Below, in pieces: positions 42,933 to 52,850 of a stretch of 64,000 bases of DNA. This DNA comes from Bacillota bacterium (GTDB lineage Bacteria; Bacillota; Clostridia; DSM-8532): the NCBI GenBank assembly GCA_023411795.1, contig JAEYOK010000043.1, positions 1 to 64,000 on the forward strand. The letters run 5' to 3'. The translations under genes were made by a program, and so were the position numbers. The number at the start of each line of letters is the position of its first letter. The stretch's first letter is position 1. The notes under the pieces were generated by a model, which saw only the letters and a program-made list of their open reading frames with translations, did no database searches and had not been told where the DNA came from.

Positions 42933-44240
42933 ATGATGCTTAACAAAAAAAGCTTAGAGCATATAAGAATTTTATGCTTTATTCTAGTGGTGCTATCTTT
43001 TACTTTTTCTTCATGTTCCGGTCCAAAACAGATTAGTGACACTAATGTTAAAAGGACACCTGTTAGCGTATTATCTGTAGAAAGGGGCGATATTGACAAT
43101 ATAACCCTTTACACGGGTTTAGTAATACCAAAAGAGACATCATATGTTACTTCTGTATTATCCGGGAAAGTATCTTCTAGCTTTTTTGATGTTGGTGACC
43201 GTGTAAAAAAGGGAGATTTGTTATTCACTGTCGAAAATGCTGAATTAAAGGATAGTATAGGTATCTTAGAAGAACAGCTTAAGGTTGCGCAAGCTAATAT
43301 ATCATTGGCAAAAACAGGGGTTGTCTCCGCTATGGGAAGTGGTTTCAAAGGCCAAAAGCTTCAACTAGAAGCGGCTTTAAAAAGCTCTGAGTATAACTAT
43401 ATTGCCGCAAAAAAGCTATTTGACAGTTCGACCCTGCTTTATGAATTAAAAAAGATAAGTGTCTTTAATTATAATAAGGTGAAGAATCAATTCGAGCAAG
43501 CAAAAACCGCTCTGGAAACAGCCCAAACGGCCTATGAGCTTTATATAAATGAGGTTTCAAAGGATGCGGTTGATTCAGCTAATGAACAACTAAATCAAGC
43601 ACAGGCTTCCTATGACGCAATAAAACTTCAATTGGAAAGTACCAGAAAGAAGCTTGAATATACCCGAATTACTTCTCCTATAAGCGGAATAATTGCTGTT
43701 AAGGATTTAGTTTCAGGTGCATTGATTACAAATACTATGGTCCCCTATGTCATTTTGGATACCGATACTGTTCAAATTTCAATACCAGTTACTGAACAGA
43801 TTATAAATAAAGTAAAAAAGAACGATACACTTGAAATTACCATTCCGGCTGCAAGAACCGAGCCCTTTACAGGGGTAGTAAAGACAGTATCGCCGGCACC
43901 CGATACAAAAACTATTACTTATAACATTTTAATTGACGTCTCTAATGAGGATAATTTAATAAAACCGGGTATGACGGCTAAAGTAGGTATGCTTACCGAG
44001 CAACGTAAAAATGCTCTTTTAGTGCCTCTTAACTCTGTTTTGTCGGATAGTGAGGGCAAGTATGTATTCATTATTGAAGATAATATAGCGATAAAAAGGT
44101 CTGTTGACGTAGGGATTACCAATAATGACATGATTGAAATTCTTAAGGGTATCGAAACCCATGAGCTTATAGTGGTAAAAGGACAGCACCTTTTGAAGCA
44201 AAACTATCCTGTAACCATAGTAGGGGAGGCTTTAAAATGA
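42933..44240 (+). CDS. RND efflux adaptor (membrane fusion protein), lipoprotein
   Basis: This 435-residue periplasmic-adaptor-type protein couples to the RND pump encoded next. It has a lipoprotein-like signal ending FSSC (Cys28). The biotinyl-lipoyl-like half motif is SGKVSSSFFDVGDRVKKGDLLF, a long coiled-coil hairpin spans about 100-240, and the second lipoyl half contains ITSPISGIIAVKDLVSGALI. It ends with a beta-barrel and membrane-proximal domain. ATG 42933 is chosen because GAGAGG precedes it. In a Gram-positive cell it would sit on the outer face of the membrane. It overlaps the pump gene by four bases. Confidence 0.9.
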   Translation: MMLNKKSLEHIRILCFILVVLSFTFSSCSGPKQISDTNVKRTPVSVLSVERGDIDNITLYTGLVIPKETSYVTSVLSGKVSSSFFDVGDRVKKGDLLFTVENAELKDSIGILEEQLKVAQANISLAKTGVVSAMGSGFKGQKLQLEAALKSSEYNYIAAKKLFDSSTLLYELKKISVFNYNKVKNQFEQAKTALETAQTAYELYINEVSKDAVDSANEQLNQAQASYDAIKLQLESTRKKLEYTRITSPISGIIAVKDLVSGALITNTMVPYVILDTDTVQISIPVTEQIINKVKKNDTLEITIPAARTEPFTGVVKTVSPAPDTKTITYNILIDVSNEDNLIKPGMTAKVGMLTEQRKNALLVPLNSVLSDSEGKYVFIIEDNIAIKRSVDVGITNNDMIEILKGIETHELIVVKGQHLLKQNYPVTIVGEALK

Positions 44241-47200
44241 ACCTGCCTAGGTTGTCTATTCGTCGTCCAATAGCGGTCATAATGATTATTCTGTCTATAG
44301 CGCTGATAGGGTCAGTATCTCTTTCAAAGCTTAAGGTTGATTTGCTTCCCGAATTAAATATGCCCGTGGCTGTTGTTACGGCAAAATATGAAGGTGCGGG
44401 TCCAAAAGAAATAGAAAGACTCATAACTATACCCTTTGAGGAAGTACTCACCACAGTAACCGATTTAAAGTCCATTGAAACGGTTTCAACCAGTGAATAC
44501 TGTCTTTGTATTCTGTATTTTAACGATAATACGGACATGAATTTTGCAACTCTTGAAATGCGTGAAAAGATAGATCTGGTCAAAACCTATTTGCCTCAAG
44601 GTGTCACTGAGATTATGGTCATGCGCATCGACCCCAACAATTTACAATCTTCATTTGAATTGGGTATCAGCTCTGACATGAAGCTTGAAGATATGACAAG
44701 ATTGGTAGAAGACCAAATTGTCAATAAAATGGAAAGAATCAGCGGTGTTGCTTCAGCTAAAGTTTCAGGCGGTCTAATTCAAGAAGTCCGTATAGACCTT
44801 ATTAAAGAAAGGCTTGCTCTATATGGGCTAAATGAGAGTTCCTTAGCTCAATATATAATGACCGAGAACCTCAATATACCAGCAGGTAGTATCGAAACCG
44901 CAGGAATGTCAATATACTTAAGAACATTAGGCGAATTTAGAACAATAGAAGAAATCAGCAATTTGATTGTACCAACAAGCACAGGAACTACAGTTTTTTT
45001 AAAGGACCTGGCAAAAATCAATCTAGTAGAGGTGGAAAAAACCAGCGAAAGTTATATTAACGGAAGGCTATCGCTCAATCTTTCAATACAGAAGCAAAGT
45101 AATGCAAATACGGTTCAGATTTGCAAGGCGGTAAGAAATGAACTGACTAATCTTGAAAAATCATACCCTGATTTAGAATTCAAGATCATTTACGACAGCT
45201 CAAATTATATAGACAAAGCACTCGATACAGTGGCAGAATCAGCTTTTCAAGGTGGAATACTGGCTGTTTTAATCCTTTATCTCTTCTTAAGAAGCTTTAG
45301 TGCTACGTTAATAATAGCTGTATCTATGCCGGTATCCATTATTACTTCTTTTGTTTTGATGTATTTTTCGGGTATAACTTTGAACTTAATATCACTGGCA
45401 GGTTTTGCTCTTGGTATAGGAATGCTGGTTGATAATTCAATTGTTGTTTTAGAAAACATATACCGATTCCGGGATGAAGGCAAAGAACTCAGAGAAGCAG
45501 CTGAATACGGTACCAGAGAAGTAATGTTATCTATTTCAGCATCAACATTGACAACAGTCATAGTTTTTGTACCCATTATATTTGTCGAAGGAATGACCGG
45601 AAAAATCTTTAAAGAGATGGGACTTATAATAACCTTCTCTCTTATGGCCTCACTAATAATTGCTATCACTTTCTTACCTATGATGGCTTCAAAACTACTT
45701 AGCAAAAAGTCAGGGAGGGACCATAATAAAAAGAGCTTGTGGACAAAGATTTTTGATGGCTTTGAAAATTTTTATGTATTCATTTGCGGCTTATATAAAA
45801 AGCTTTTGATTCTCTCTTTAAAAAGGCGTGGGTTTGTAATATCTTTGGCCCTTTTTTTATTCATTATTTCTCTTATATCACTTCCTGTAATAGGCTTTGA
45901 GTATTTTCCCGCCATGGATGAGGGGCTTATATCAGTTGAGGTAGAGTTGCCAAAAGGAAGCACGATAAATGAAACACATAATATAGCCTTTGAGGTTCAG
46001 GAAAGAATAAAAGAAATTTCAGAGGTTAAAGGCATTAATATGACTATCGGCGACGGGGGCTTTGTTCTGGATAGATCGGGTACTGAAAAGGCTACTTTGA
46101 ATGTTGATATAGGTAGTATTAATAATCGAAACAGATCAATAAAAGAAATAGCCGGCATTATAAGGAATAAGGTTTCAAATATAGCAGGTGCGCAAATAAA
46201 AGTAAATGACGACAGCAGAATAATGGGTTTCTCTATCGGATATAATGACGTCGATATTAGAGTTTCAGGAGAAGATTATGATACACTGGCCAAAATATCA
46301 AGTGATTTAGTTGAAATTTTAAAGGGAGTAAAGGGACTGCAAAATTTACAAACCACTGTTGACCAGGTGATAGAAGAGGCTTCCATAATAATTGACAGAA
46401 GCAAAGCTTTGCTATACGGGTTAACTCCAGCACAGGTAGGACAATCAATTCAGGCAGGAGTAAACGGAATTACTGCAACAAGGTTTCAATATAGAGGATC
46501 GGATATTAATGTGATAATCAGCACAATTGATGGTAAGCTTACCAGTCTACAGGATATAAGCAACATATCAATACAAAGCCCCCAGGGTGTGAGTATACCA
46601 TTATCTGATCTTGCTGAAATTCGCCTGGAAAAAACAATACCAAATATTATTAGAAACGATCAAAAGAAGACTATTTCTATTACTGCCGATTTAGAAGACA
46701 GAGCCCTGAATAAAGTAACCGATGATATTGACAAAGCATTTACCAATTATGAATTTCCATCGGGATATAATTATAGCTATGGTGGCCAGCAAAAGGATTT
46801 TATTGATTCTTTCGATGAGTTATTTGATGCACTTATTTTATCAGTTGTTATTGTATATATGCTTTTAGCTGCTCAATTTGAGTCACTATTACACCCATTC
46901 GTTATTCTTCTTACAGTACCGCTGGCCTTAACTGGAGCTATTATTGCACTTCTGATTACCGGGAAGTCATTAAGTATTCCGGCATTTATAGGTATTATAC
47001 TGTTGGTTGGTATTGTGGTGGACAATGCTATTGTATTGATTGATAGCGTAAACAGGTATAGAGAAGAAGGTCTTAGCAAAGAGGATGCTTTAATCAAAGC
47101 CGGACCGCTAAGGCTTAGACCAATTCTAATGACTACCTTAACAACTATTTTGGGCATGCTTCCCATGGCGATCACCAGAAAGGAAGGAAGTGAAATTCAG

Positions 47201-47347
47201 ATACCTCTTGCTATAGTAATTATTGGTGGCCTGACTGTTTCAACACTTGTCACATTAATAGTCATTCCTTCGTTCTATATGACCTTTGAGAATATCGTAG
47301 ATAAAACTAAAGGGAAAAAAGGAAAAAAACTTAATTCAATTATTTGA
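44237..47347 (+). CDS. RND-family efflux pump (AcrB/SwrC-like)
   Basis: This 1036-residue proton-driven transporter has 12 predicted membrane segments, and the N-terminus MNLPRLSIRRPIAVIMIILS begins the first. Two large extracytoplasmic loops lie at about residues 35-330 and 555-850. TM4 carries GIGMLVDNSIVVLENI with the proton-relay Asp, and the mirror motif in the second half is VVDNAIVLIDSVNRY. All parts are intact. It overlaps the adaptor gene by ATGA. There is no TolC-type gene, as expected for a single-membrane cell. The nearest known Gram-positive type is SwrC, which exports surfactin and other amphiphiles. Confidence 0.93.
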   Translation: MNLPRLSIRRPIAVIMIILSIALIGSVSLSKLKVDLLPELNMPVAVVTAKYEGAGPKEIERLITIPFEEVLTTVTDLKSIETVSTSEYCLCILYFNDNTDMNFATLEMREKIDLVKTYLPQGVTEIMVMRIDPNNLQSSFELGISSDMKLEDMTRLVEDQIVNKMERISGVASAKVSGGLIQEVRIDLIKERLALYGLNESSLAQYIMTENLNIPAGSIETAGMSIYLRTLGEFRTIEEISNLIVPTSTGTTVFLKDLAKINLVEVEKTSESYINGRLSLNLSIQKQSNANTVQICKAVRNELTNLEKSYPDLEFKIIYDSSNYIDKALDTVAESAFQGGILAVLILYLFLRSFSATLIIAVSMPVSIITSFVLMYFSGITLNLISLAGFALGIGMLVDNSIVVLENIYRFRDEGKELREAAEYGTREVMLSISASTLTTVIVFVPIIFVEGMTGKIFKEMGLIITFSLMASLIIAITFLPMMASKLLSKKSGRDHNKKSLWTKIFDGFENFYVFICGLYKKLLILSLKRRGFVISLALFLFIISLISLPVIGFEYFPAMDEGLISVEVELPKGSTINETHNIAFEVQERIKEISEVKGINMTIGDGGFVLDRSGTEKATLNVDIGSINNRNRSIKEIAGIIRNKVSNIAGAQIKVNDDSRIMGFSIGYNDVDIRVSGEDYDTLAKISSDLVEILKGVKGLQNLQTTVDQVIEEASIIIDRSKALLYGLTPAQVGQSIQAGVNGITATRFQYRGSDINVIISTIDGKLTSLQDISNISIQSPQGVSIPLSDLAEIRLEKTIPNIIRNDQKKTISITADLEDRALNKVTDDIDKAFTNYEFPSGYNYSYGGQQKDFIDSFDELFDALILSVVIVYMLLAAQFESLLHPFVILLTVPLALTGAIIALLITGKSLSIPAFIGIILLVGIVVDNAIVLIDSVNRYREEGLSKEDALIKAGPLRLRPILMTTLTTILGMLPMAITRKEGSEIQIPLAIVIIGGLTVSTLVTLIVIPSFYMTFENIVDKTKGKKGKKLNSII

Positions 47348-47429
47348 CACAAGGTAAAAGAACAAGTAGAATTATTCAGTACGTTTTACAGTTAAAGAAA
47401 TTTGGCAATTAGAAACAGCAGGTGATTTA

Positions 47430-49256
47430 GTGAAAACAATACGCAACGAAATAAGAAATGTAGCAATTATCGCACATGTTGACCATGGAAAGACAACTCT
47501 GGTTGATGCAATGCTCCGCCAAAGCGGAATTTTTAGAAGTAATGAAAAGCTTGTGGAAAGGGTAATGGATTCCAATGATCTGGAACGGGAGAAAGGCATA
47601 ACTATTATGTCCAAAAACACTGCCGTTCTTTATGGTGATACGAGAATAAATATTGTAGATACTCCCGGCCATGCTGATTTTGGAGGAGAAGTCGAACGAA
47701 TCCTAAAAATGGTCGATGGAGTGCTCCTTTTAGTAGACGCATATGAAGGAGCCATGCCTCAAACCCGTTTTGTATTAAGAAAGGCTCTGGCGCTTCATCT
47801 TAAGCCTATAGTGGTAATTAATAAAATTGATAGAAAAGAAGCCAGACCTGCAGAAGTAATAGACGAAATACTTGATCTATTTATAGAACTGGGAGCAGAT
47901 GATGATTTATTGGAGTTTCCTGTAGTTTATGCATCGGCAAAAGAAAAAATAGCTAAGCTTAGCCTTAACGATGAATCAACTAATATGGATCCTCTCTTTG
48001 ATACAATTATTAATCATGTACCTGCACCGGTCGGTGATATGGAAGCTCCTTTGCAATTTTTGGTATCCAGTTTGGACTATGATGAATACATCGGAAGAAT
48101 TGCTATAGGACGCGTTGAAAGAGGAACTATCAGAAGAGATCAGCAAGCAGCTATCTGTAAAAAGGATGGGAAAGTACTTCAGGTTAAGATTTCATCTCTA
48201 CAGAGCTTTAAAGGTCTAAAAAGATCGGATATTGATAGTGCTTCATTAGGTGAAATAATTGCAATCTCAGGTATTCCTGACATTACAATCGGAGATACAG
48301 TATGCGATAAGGACAACCCTGAACCTATCCCGTTTATTGATATCGATGAACCAACCATATCAATGTACTTTCTGGTTAACAACAGCCCTTTTGCCGGTAA
48401 GGAAGGAACTTATGTCACATCTCGTCATCTAAGAAACAGGTTATTTAGAGAGGTGGAAACCAATGTAAGCATGAGGGTAGAAGAGACCGATTCATCCGAT
48501 GCGTTTAAGGTTTCAGGACGTGGTGAGCTTCATCTTTCCATACTTATTGAAACAATGAGAAGACAGGGATATGAATTTCAGGTATCAAAGCCCGAAGTTA
48601 TAACAATAGAGCGAAATGGTCAGATTTATGAGCCAATAGAGGAGCTTGTAATTGATGTCCAGGAAGAATATCTAGGAAATGTTATGGAAAAGCTGGGTAT
48701 GCGTAAAGCCGAAATGATTAACATGCATAACCCTTCGCAAGGTTATATCAGACTTGAATATAGAATTCCCGCAAGAAGCCTTATAGGTTATCGTTCAGAG
48801 TTTTTGACTGATACGAGGGGAAATGGTATAATGAATCATGTTTTCTATGGCTATGAACCCTATAAAGGGGAAATAAAGGGCCGTTTACGCGGAGCTTTAG
48901 TAGCATGGGAAGCAGGGGAATCAGTAACCTATGGATTATATAATGCACAGGAAAGGGGAAACCTTTTTATAGGCCCCGGAGTTCCTGTTTATGAGGGTAT
49001 GATTGTAGGGGAGTGCTCTCGTAACGAGGACATAGTAATCAATGTCTGCAAGAGAAAGCATGCAACTAACATGCGTGCATCGGGTTCGGACGAAGCCCTT
49101 AAGCTGGTTCCATATATTAATATGAGCTTGGAACAGAATCTTGAGTTCATTGAGGACGATGAACTGGTTGAGATAACTCCGACCTCAATACGTCTTAGAA
49201 AGAAGATTCTGAATACAGAGCAGAGAGCCAAGGTGAGAAATAGTGCAAAAAAGTGA
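47430..49256 (+). CDS. typA: TypA/BipA ribosome-associated GTPase
   Basis: BipA is an EF-G-like translational GTPase used in ribosome assembly and stress growth. The 608-residue protein has G1 AHVDHGKTTL, G3 DTPGHADFGGEVERI, G4 NKIDRKEARP, EF-G-like domains III and V, and the BipA-specific C-terminus (GRLRGALVAWEAGESVTYGL). The start is GTG with AGGTGA upstream. The last codons overlap the mltG start by 14 bases, suggesting coupled translation. Confidence 0.95.
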   Translation: MKTIRNEIRNVAIIAHVDHGKTTLVDAMLRQSGIFRSNEKLVERVMDSNDLEREKGITIMSKNTAVLYGDTRINIVDTPGHADFGGEVERILKMVDGVLLLVDAYEGAMPQTRFVLRKALALHLKPIVVINKIDRKEARPAEVIDEILDLFIELGADDDLLEFPVVYASAKEKIAKLSLNDESTNMDPLFDTIINHVPAPVGDMEAPLQFLVSSLDYDEYIGRIAIGRVERGTIRRDQQAAICKKDGKVLQVKISSLQSFKGLKRSDIDSASLGEIIAISGIPDITIGDTVCDKDNPEPIPFIDIDEPTISMYFLVNNSPFAGKEGTYVTSRHLRNRLFREVETNVSMRVEETDSSDAFKVSGRGELHLSILIETMRRQGYEFQVSKPEVITIERNGQIYEPIEELVIDVQEEYLGNVMEKLGMRKAEMINMHNPSQGYIRLEYRIPARSLIGYRSEFLTDTRGNGIMNHVFYGYEPYKGEIKGRLRGALVAWEAGESVTYGLYNAQERGNLFIGPGVPVYEGMIVGECSRNEDIVINVCKRKHATNMRASGSDEALKLVPYINMSLEQNLEFIEDDELVEITPTSIRLRKKILNTEQRAKVRNSAKK

Positions 49257-50403
49257 CACCTCAACGAAGACAATAAATAAGGATGGATTTAAAGCGGTTA
49301 AGCCCAAGAGAAAAAAGAGGGTTAAAAAGAAGCGCTATCTGTTTTTAAAGTTCCTTATTCTTGTTTTGATTTGTGTTGTTGTTTTTATGACCTGTGCCCT
49401 GTACGGTTATCGTTTTATTATGGAGGGATCTGCTCAGGCCGATGTGGTATTGACCGAAGAAAATGGAATAGTATTTAAAGTGCCCTATGGCTCCAGAACT
49501 GTTAATATTGCTGAAGAGCTTAAAAATCAGGGTTTTATAAAAGATACAAGGATTTATAGGCTTATCTCTAAGATACTTGGCTATGATAATGCATATAAAG
49601 CAGGAAAGTTTATATTAACAAAGGATATGAACTACTATGCCATTATGGTCAGGTTAAGCGGAGAACCGTTAAAAAATCCAACCCAGGACATCAGAATTCC
49701 AGAAGGAAAAACCTTAATTGAAACTGCTAAGATTTTGGCGGATCAAGGTTACATTGATGAAGCAAAATTTCTCAAGCTTTGTGAAAGGGAAAATACTTAT
49801 CATTTATTCCTTAAGGATGTAAAAGTAACCACAGCAAGAAAATATCCCCTTGAAGGTTATCTCTATCCGGATACCTATAAGATGGACGAGGGGTGGACAG
49901 AACAGGATCTGATTGATAGACTTCTGAACGAATTTGATAAAGTGTTTACAAAGGATTATTATGATAGAGCTGAAGAGTTGGGTCTTACAATTGATGAAGT
50001 TATTACTATTGCTTCGTTAATTGAAATGGAAGCAAAGTATCCGACTGACTATAAGAAAATATCAAGTGTTTTTCACAATCGTTTAAATAGTGATGCCTTC
50101 CCTAAGCTTCAATCTGATGCAACCATACAATATGCAAGGGTTTATGATGGAATAGGCAGAACAAGCTCGGTGCTCTTTAAGGATTTAGAAATTGATCATC
50201 CTTATAACACCTATTTGCATGATGGGCTTCCTCCGGGACCAATATGTTCGCCGAGAATTGAGTCCATAGAAGCTGCTCTATACCCTGAAAAAACCAATTA
50301 TTATTACTTCTTTGCCACACCTGACGGATCAAATATTTATAACGAGACTCTTGAAGGTCATAATAGAGATCAACAAAAGTATGGTGTAAGCGGACAAAAC
50401 TAA
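49243..50403 (+). CDS. mltG: MltG endolytic murein transglycosylase
   Basis: MltG (YceG) cuts nascent glycan strands at the membrane and sets their length. The 386-residue protein has a lysine-rich cytoplasmic tail, one membrane segment (about residues 30-55) and a LysM-like domain. The catalytic YceG domain carries IASLIEMEAKYPTDYKKISS with the active Glu, FHNRL, SDATIQYA and LPPGPICSPRIESIEAALYP. The GTG start lies within the end of typA, behind AAGGTGAG. The stop overlaps trmR by one base, giving the order mltG-trmR-trhP seen in other Firmicutes. Confidence 0.92.
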   Translation: MQKSDTSTKTINKDGFKAVKPKRKKRVKKKRYLFLKFLILVLICVVVFMTCALYGYRFIMEGSAQADVVLTEENGIVFKVPYGSRTVNIAEELKNQGFIKDTRIYRLISKILGYDNAYKAGKFILTKDMNYYAIMVRLSGEPLKNPTQDIRIPEGKTLIETAKILADQGYIDEAKFLKLCERENTYHLFLKDVKVTTARKYPLEGYLYPDTYKMDEGWTEQDLIDRLLNEFDKVFTKDYYDRAEELGLTIDEVITIASLIEMEAKYPTDYKKISSVFHNRLNSDAFPKLQSDATIQYARVYDGIGRTSSVLFKDLEIDHPYNTYLHDGLPPGPICSPRIESIEAALYPEKTNYYYFFATPDGSNIYNETLEGHNRDQQKYGVSGQN

Positions 50404-51056
50404 TGGAAGAAAAAATTACTTTCCCTGAGATTGATTTATTCCTGCGCTCAACCATAAAGAGGGAAGAGGGTATTTTAAAAGAGCTTGAAGAATATGCAGC
50501 ATTAAACCATATACCCATTGTTCAGCCCGAAACTGCTGCTTTATTAAAGGTATTCGTAAGCTTAAGCAAGCCTAAAAGGGTATTGGAAGCGGGAACTGCA
50601 ATTGGCTATTCATCCATAGTCATTGCTAAAGAAATGGGAGAGTCAGGTATTATAGACACTATTGAAATAGATGATGATATGGCCGAAGCAGCACGTAAAA
50701 ACATCGAACGAATGGGCTTAAGTAATCAAATTCGCGTACTTTTAGGGGATGCCTTAGAGGTTATGGAATGTCTGAATTCTTCCTATGATTTTATTTTTCT
50801 CGATGCCGCCAAGGGCCAATATAACGAGTATTTCAACCATGCAATGAGACTGCTGAAACCAGGTGGTCTCTTAGTTTCTGATAACGTTCTTTATAAAGGT
50901 CTTGTGGCTCAAAACCAAAAGGTTATACATAAGCACCGAACAATAGCAGTTAAGTTAAAAGAGTATCTTAACCAAATATGTAACGACGAAAGACTTCAGA
51001 CAACTATTATTCCAATAGGTGACGGTTTGGCTGTAAGCATGAAGAAAGGTAGTTAG
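50403..51056 (+). CDS. trmR: TrmR-like tRNA 5-hydroxyuridine O-methyltransferase
   Basis: This 217-residue SAM-dependent O-methyltransferase has the cofactor motif VLEAGTAIGYSSIVIAKEM, DTIEIDDDMAEAARKN, DFIFLDAAKGQY with metal-binding Asp, and LLVSDNVLYKG. The fold is that of catechol O-methyltransferases. Because it lies between mltG and a U32 protein, as B. subtilis yrrM does, it most likely methylates 5-hydroxyuridine at tRNA position 34 to 5-methoxyuridine. Substrate assignment rests on context. It is adjacent to trhP with no gap. Confidence 0.82.
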   Translation: MEEKITFPEIDLFLRSTIKREEGILKELEEYAALNHIPIVQPETAALLKVFVSLSKPKRVLEAGTAIGYSSIVIAKEMGESGIIDTIEIDDDMAEAARKNIERMGLSNQIRVLLGDALEVMECLNSSYDFIFLDAAKGQYNEYFNHAMRLLKPGGLLVSDNVLYKGLVAQNQKVIHKHRTIAVKLKEYLNQICNDERLQTTIIPIGDGLAVSMKKGS

Positions 51057-52280
51057 ATGAGTAAAATAGAACTTCTGGCTCCGGCCGGAAATCTTGAAAA
51101 ACTAAAAATGGCAGTGCTCTTCGGAGCCGATGCGGTTTATTTAGCCGGTGAAGAATTTGGGCTTCGCACAGCCTCTGATAATTTTTCCTTTGAAGATATG
51201 AAGATAGGGGTTTCCTTTGCCCATGACAGAGGTAAGAAGGTTTATTTAACTATGAACATAATCCCCCATAACCAGGACATAGCAAAGGCAGCTTCATTTT
51301 TAGAGAAAGCAAAAGAAACGGGAATTGATGCTGTAATAGTATCAGATCCCGGAATGTTCTCGTTAATAAGGAAAATTGCTCCCGAATTAAGTATACATAT
51401 AAGTACTCAAGCTAATATAACCAATATTGAAAGTGTTAACTTCTGGCATTCTGTCGGAGCTTCAAGGGTTGTATTAGCCAGAGAGTTATCTCTTGAGGAG
51501 ATTAAGCAGATAAGGGACGGAGTACCATCCGATATGGAGTTGGAAGCATTTGTCCATGGAGCCATGTGTATGTCCTATTCGGGTAGATGTCTGTTAAGTA
51601 ATTACTTAACCGGGAGAGATGCAAATAAAGGAGATTGTGCACAACCTTGCAGATGGAAGTATCACCTTGTAGAGGAAAAACGCCCTGGAGAATATTACCC
51701 GATTCAAGAGGATGAACGGGGAACATTTATATTTAACTCCAAGGATCTTTGCATGATAAGACATATACCGGAACTAATTCAAAGCGGTATTTCAAGCTTT
51801 AAAATTGAAGGCCGTGTAAAGAGCTCTTTTTACGTAGCAACTGTAGTTAAGGCATATAGAGATGCCATTGACGCGTATTACAGCGAGGAGCCTTATCAAT
51901 ATAATGAAGAATGGTACGAAGAAATAGCTAAAGTAAGTAACCGTGATTTTACCACAGGATTCTTTTTTAATAAGCCGGGAGCTGATGACCATAATTACGG
52001 AACCAGTTCATATATCAGGAATTATGACTTTGTGGGTGTTGTAAAGGGTTATGACAATGAGAACGGTTTGGTTCTAATCGAACAACGTAACAAATTTGAG
52101 GTAGGGGATACCGTTGAGGTTATGCCACCAGAAGGCCCTATTACAAAGTTTATAGTAGATAAAATGCTTGATGGTGAGGGAAATACTATTAATGTGGCTC
52201 CTCATGCACAAATGGAAATTAAATTGCCCATGATGCCATTACCAGAAAACTCTATACTGCGTGTTAAAAAGCAACATTAG
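51057..52280 (+). CDS. trhP: U32-family protein, TrhP-like tRNA hydroxylase
   Basis: U32 proteins of the TrhP/YrrN-YrrO group use prephenate to hydroxylate tRNA uridine 34. The 407-residue protein begins IELLAPAGNLEKLKMAVLFG and has the family signature EAFVHGAMCMSYSGRCLLSN followed by CAQPCRW, whose cysteines bind an Fe-S cluster. A C-terminal beta-barrel starts near residue 320. B. subtilis carries two such genes, but here one is visible. Together with trmR it would make 5-methoxyuridine. It is often annotated as a collagenase-like peptidase, which is probably wrong. Confidence 0.85.
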   Translation: MSKIELLAPAGNLEKLKMAVLFGADAVYLAGEEFGLRTASDNFSFEDMKIGVSFAHDRGKKVYLTMNIIPHNQDIAKAASFLEKAKETGIDAVIVSDPGMFSLIRKIAPELSIHISTQANITNIESVNFWHSVGASRVVLARELSLEEIKQIRDGVPSDMELEAFVHGAMCMSYSGRCLLSNYLTGRDANKGDCAQPCRWKYHLVEEKRPGEYYPIQEDERGTFIFNSKDLCMIRHIPELIQSGISSFKIEGRVKSSFYVATVVKAYRDAIDAYYSEEPYQYNEEWYEEIAKVSNRDFTTGFFFNKPGADDHNYGTSSYIRNYDFVGVVKGYDNENGLVLIEQRNKFEVGDTVEVMPPEGPITKFIVDKMLDGEGNTINVAPHAQMEIKLPMMPLPENSILRVKKQH

Positions 52281-52398
52281 AAATTTTTAATGTTACGTGC
52301 TGGAAACCTGTGGTATTATAGTAATATGAAAGGCTAGACTGTATATTAGCGTACAGAGCTAAGCAAATATAATATCTTTCTATAAGGAGGTCTATATC

Positions 52399-52740
52399 AT
52401 GGCATTTTTTGATGACGTAAAGAAATTTGGCAAAAATATTACAGAAAAAGGTAAGGACGTAATTGAAATTACAAAGTTAAACTCTCAAATTAGCTCAGAG
52501 AAGGATAAGATTAAAGACGCATATGCAAAAATAGGCGAAGATGTTTACAAAGCTTATACTGCTGGTCAGAGCTCAGCTTATGACGAAGCATGTGCACAGA
52601 TTAAAGCTATTGAAGATGTAATCAATGAACTTCAAGCAAAGGTTCTTGAGCTTAAGAATGCATCAAAATGCCCCAGCTGTGGCGCAGAAGTGACTAAAGA
52701 TACCGCTTTCTGTTCAAAGTGCGGAGCTAAGGTAAACTAA
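52399..52740 (+). CDS. Small coiled-coil zinc-ribbon protein
   Basis: This 113-residue cytosolic protein has an N-terminal amphipathic helical region (residues about 1-85, coiled-coil-like) and a C-terminal zinc ribbon with CPSC and CSKC pairs (residues 90-110). Such proteins are common in Clostridia, but their role is unknown. An AGGAGG site lies nine bases upstream and a strong terminator follows, so it is a well-expressed single gene. Confidence 0.75.
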   Translation: MAFFDDVKKFGKNITEKGKDVIEITKLNSQISSEKDKIKDAYAKIGEDVYKAYTAGQSSAYDEACAQIKAIEDVINELQAKVLELKNASKCPSCGAEVTKDTAFCSKCGAKVN

Positions 52741-52755
52741 GGACTATTTGAAAAG

Positions 52756-52783
52756 CGGCCTCATATAGAGGCCGTTTTTTTTT
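52756..52783 (+). terminator. Terminator of zinc-ribbon gene
   Basis: CGGCCTC 52756-52762 and GAGGCCG 52768-52774 form a stem with loop ATATA, followed by nine T residues. Confidence 0.92.
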
Positions 52784-52850
52784 CGGCTACCAAAAGATAG
52801 CAATGGCTTAAGAAAAGAAGCATTAGAGTAAGTTCTGATGGAGATTATTC

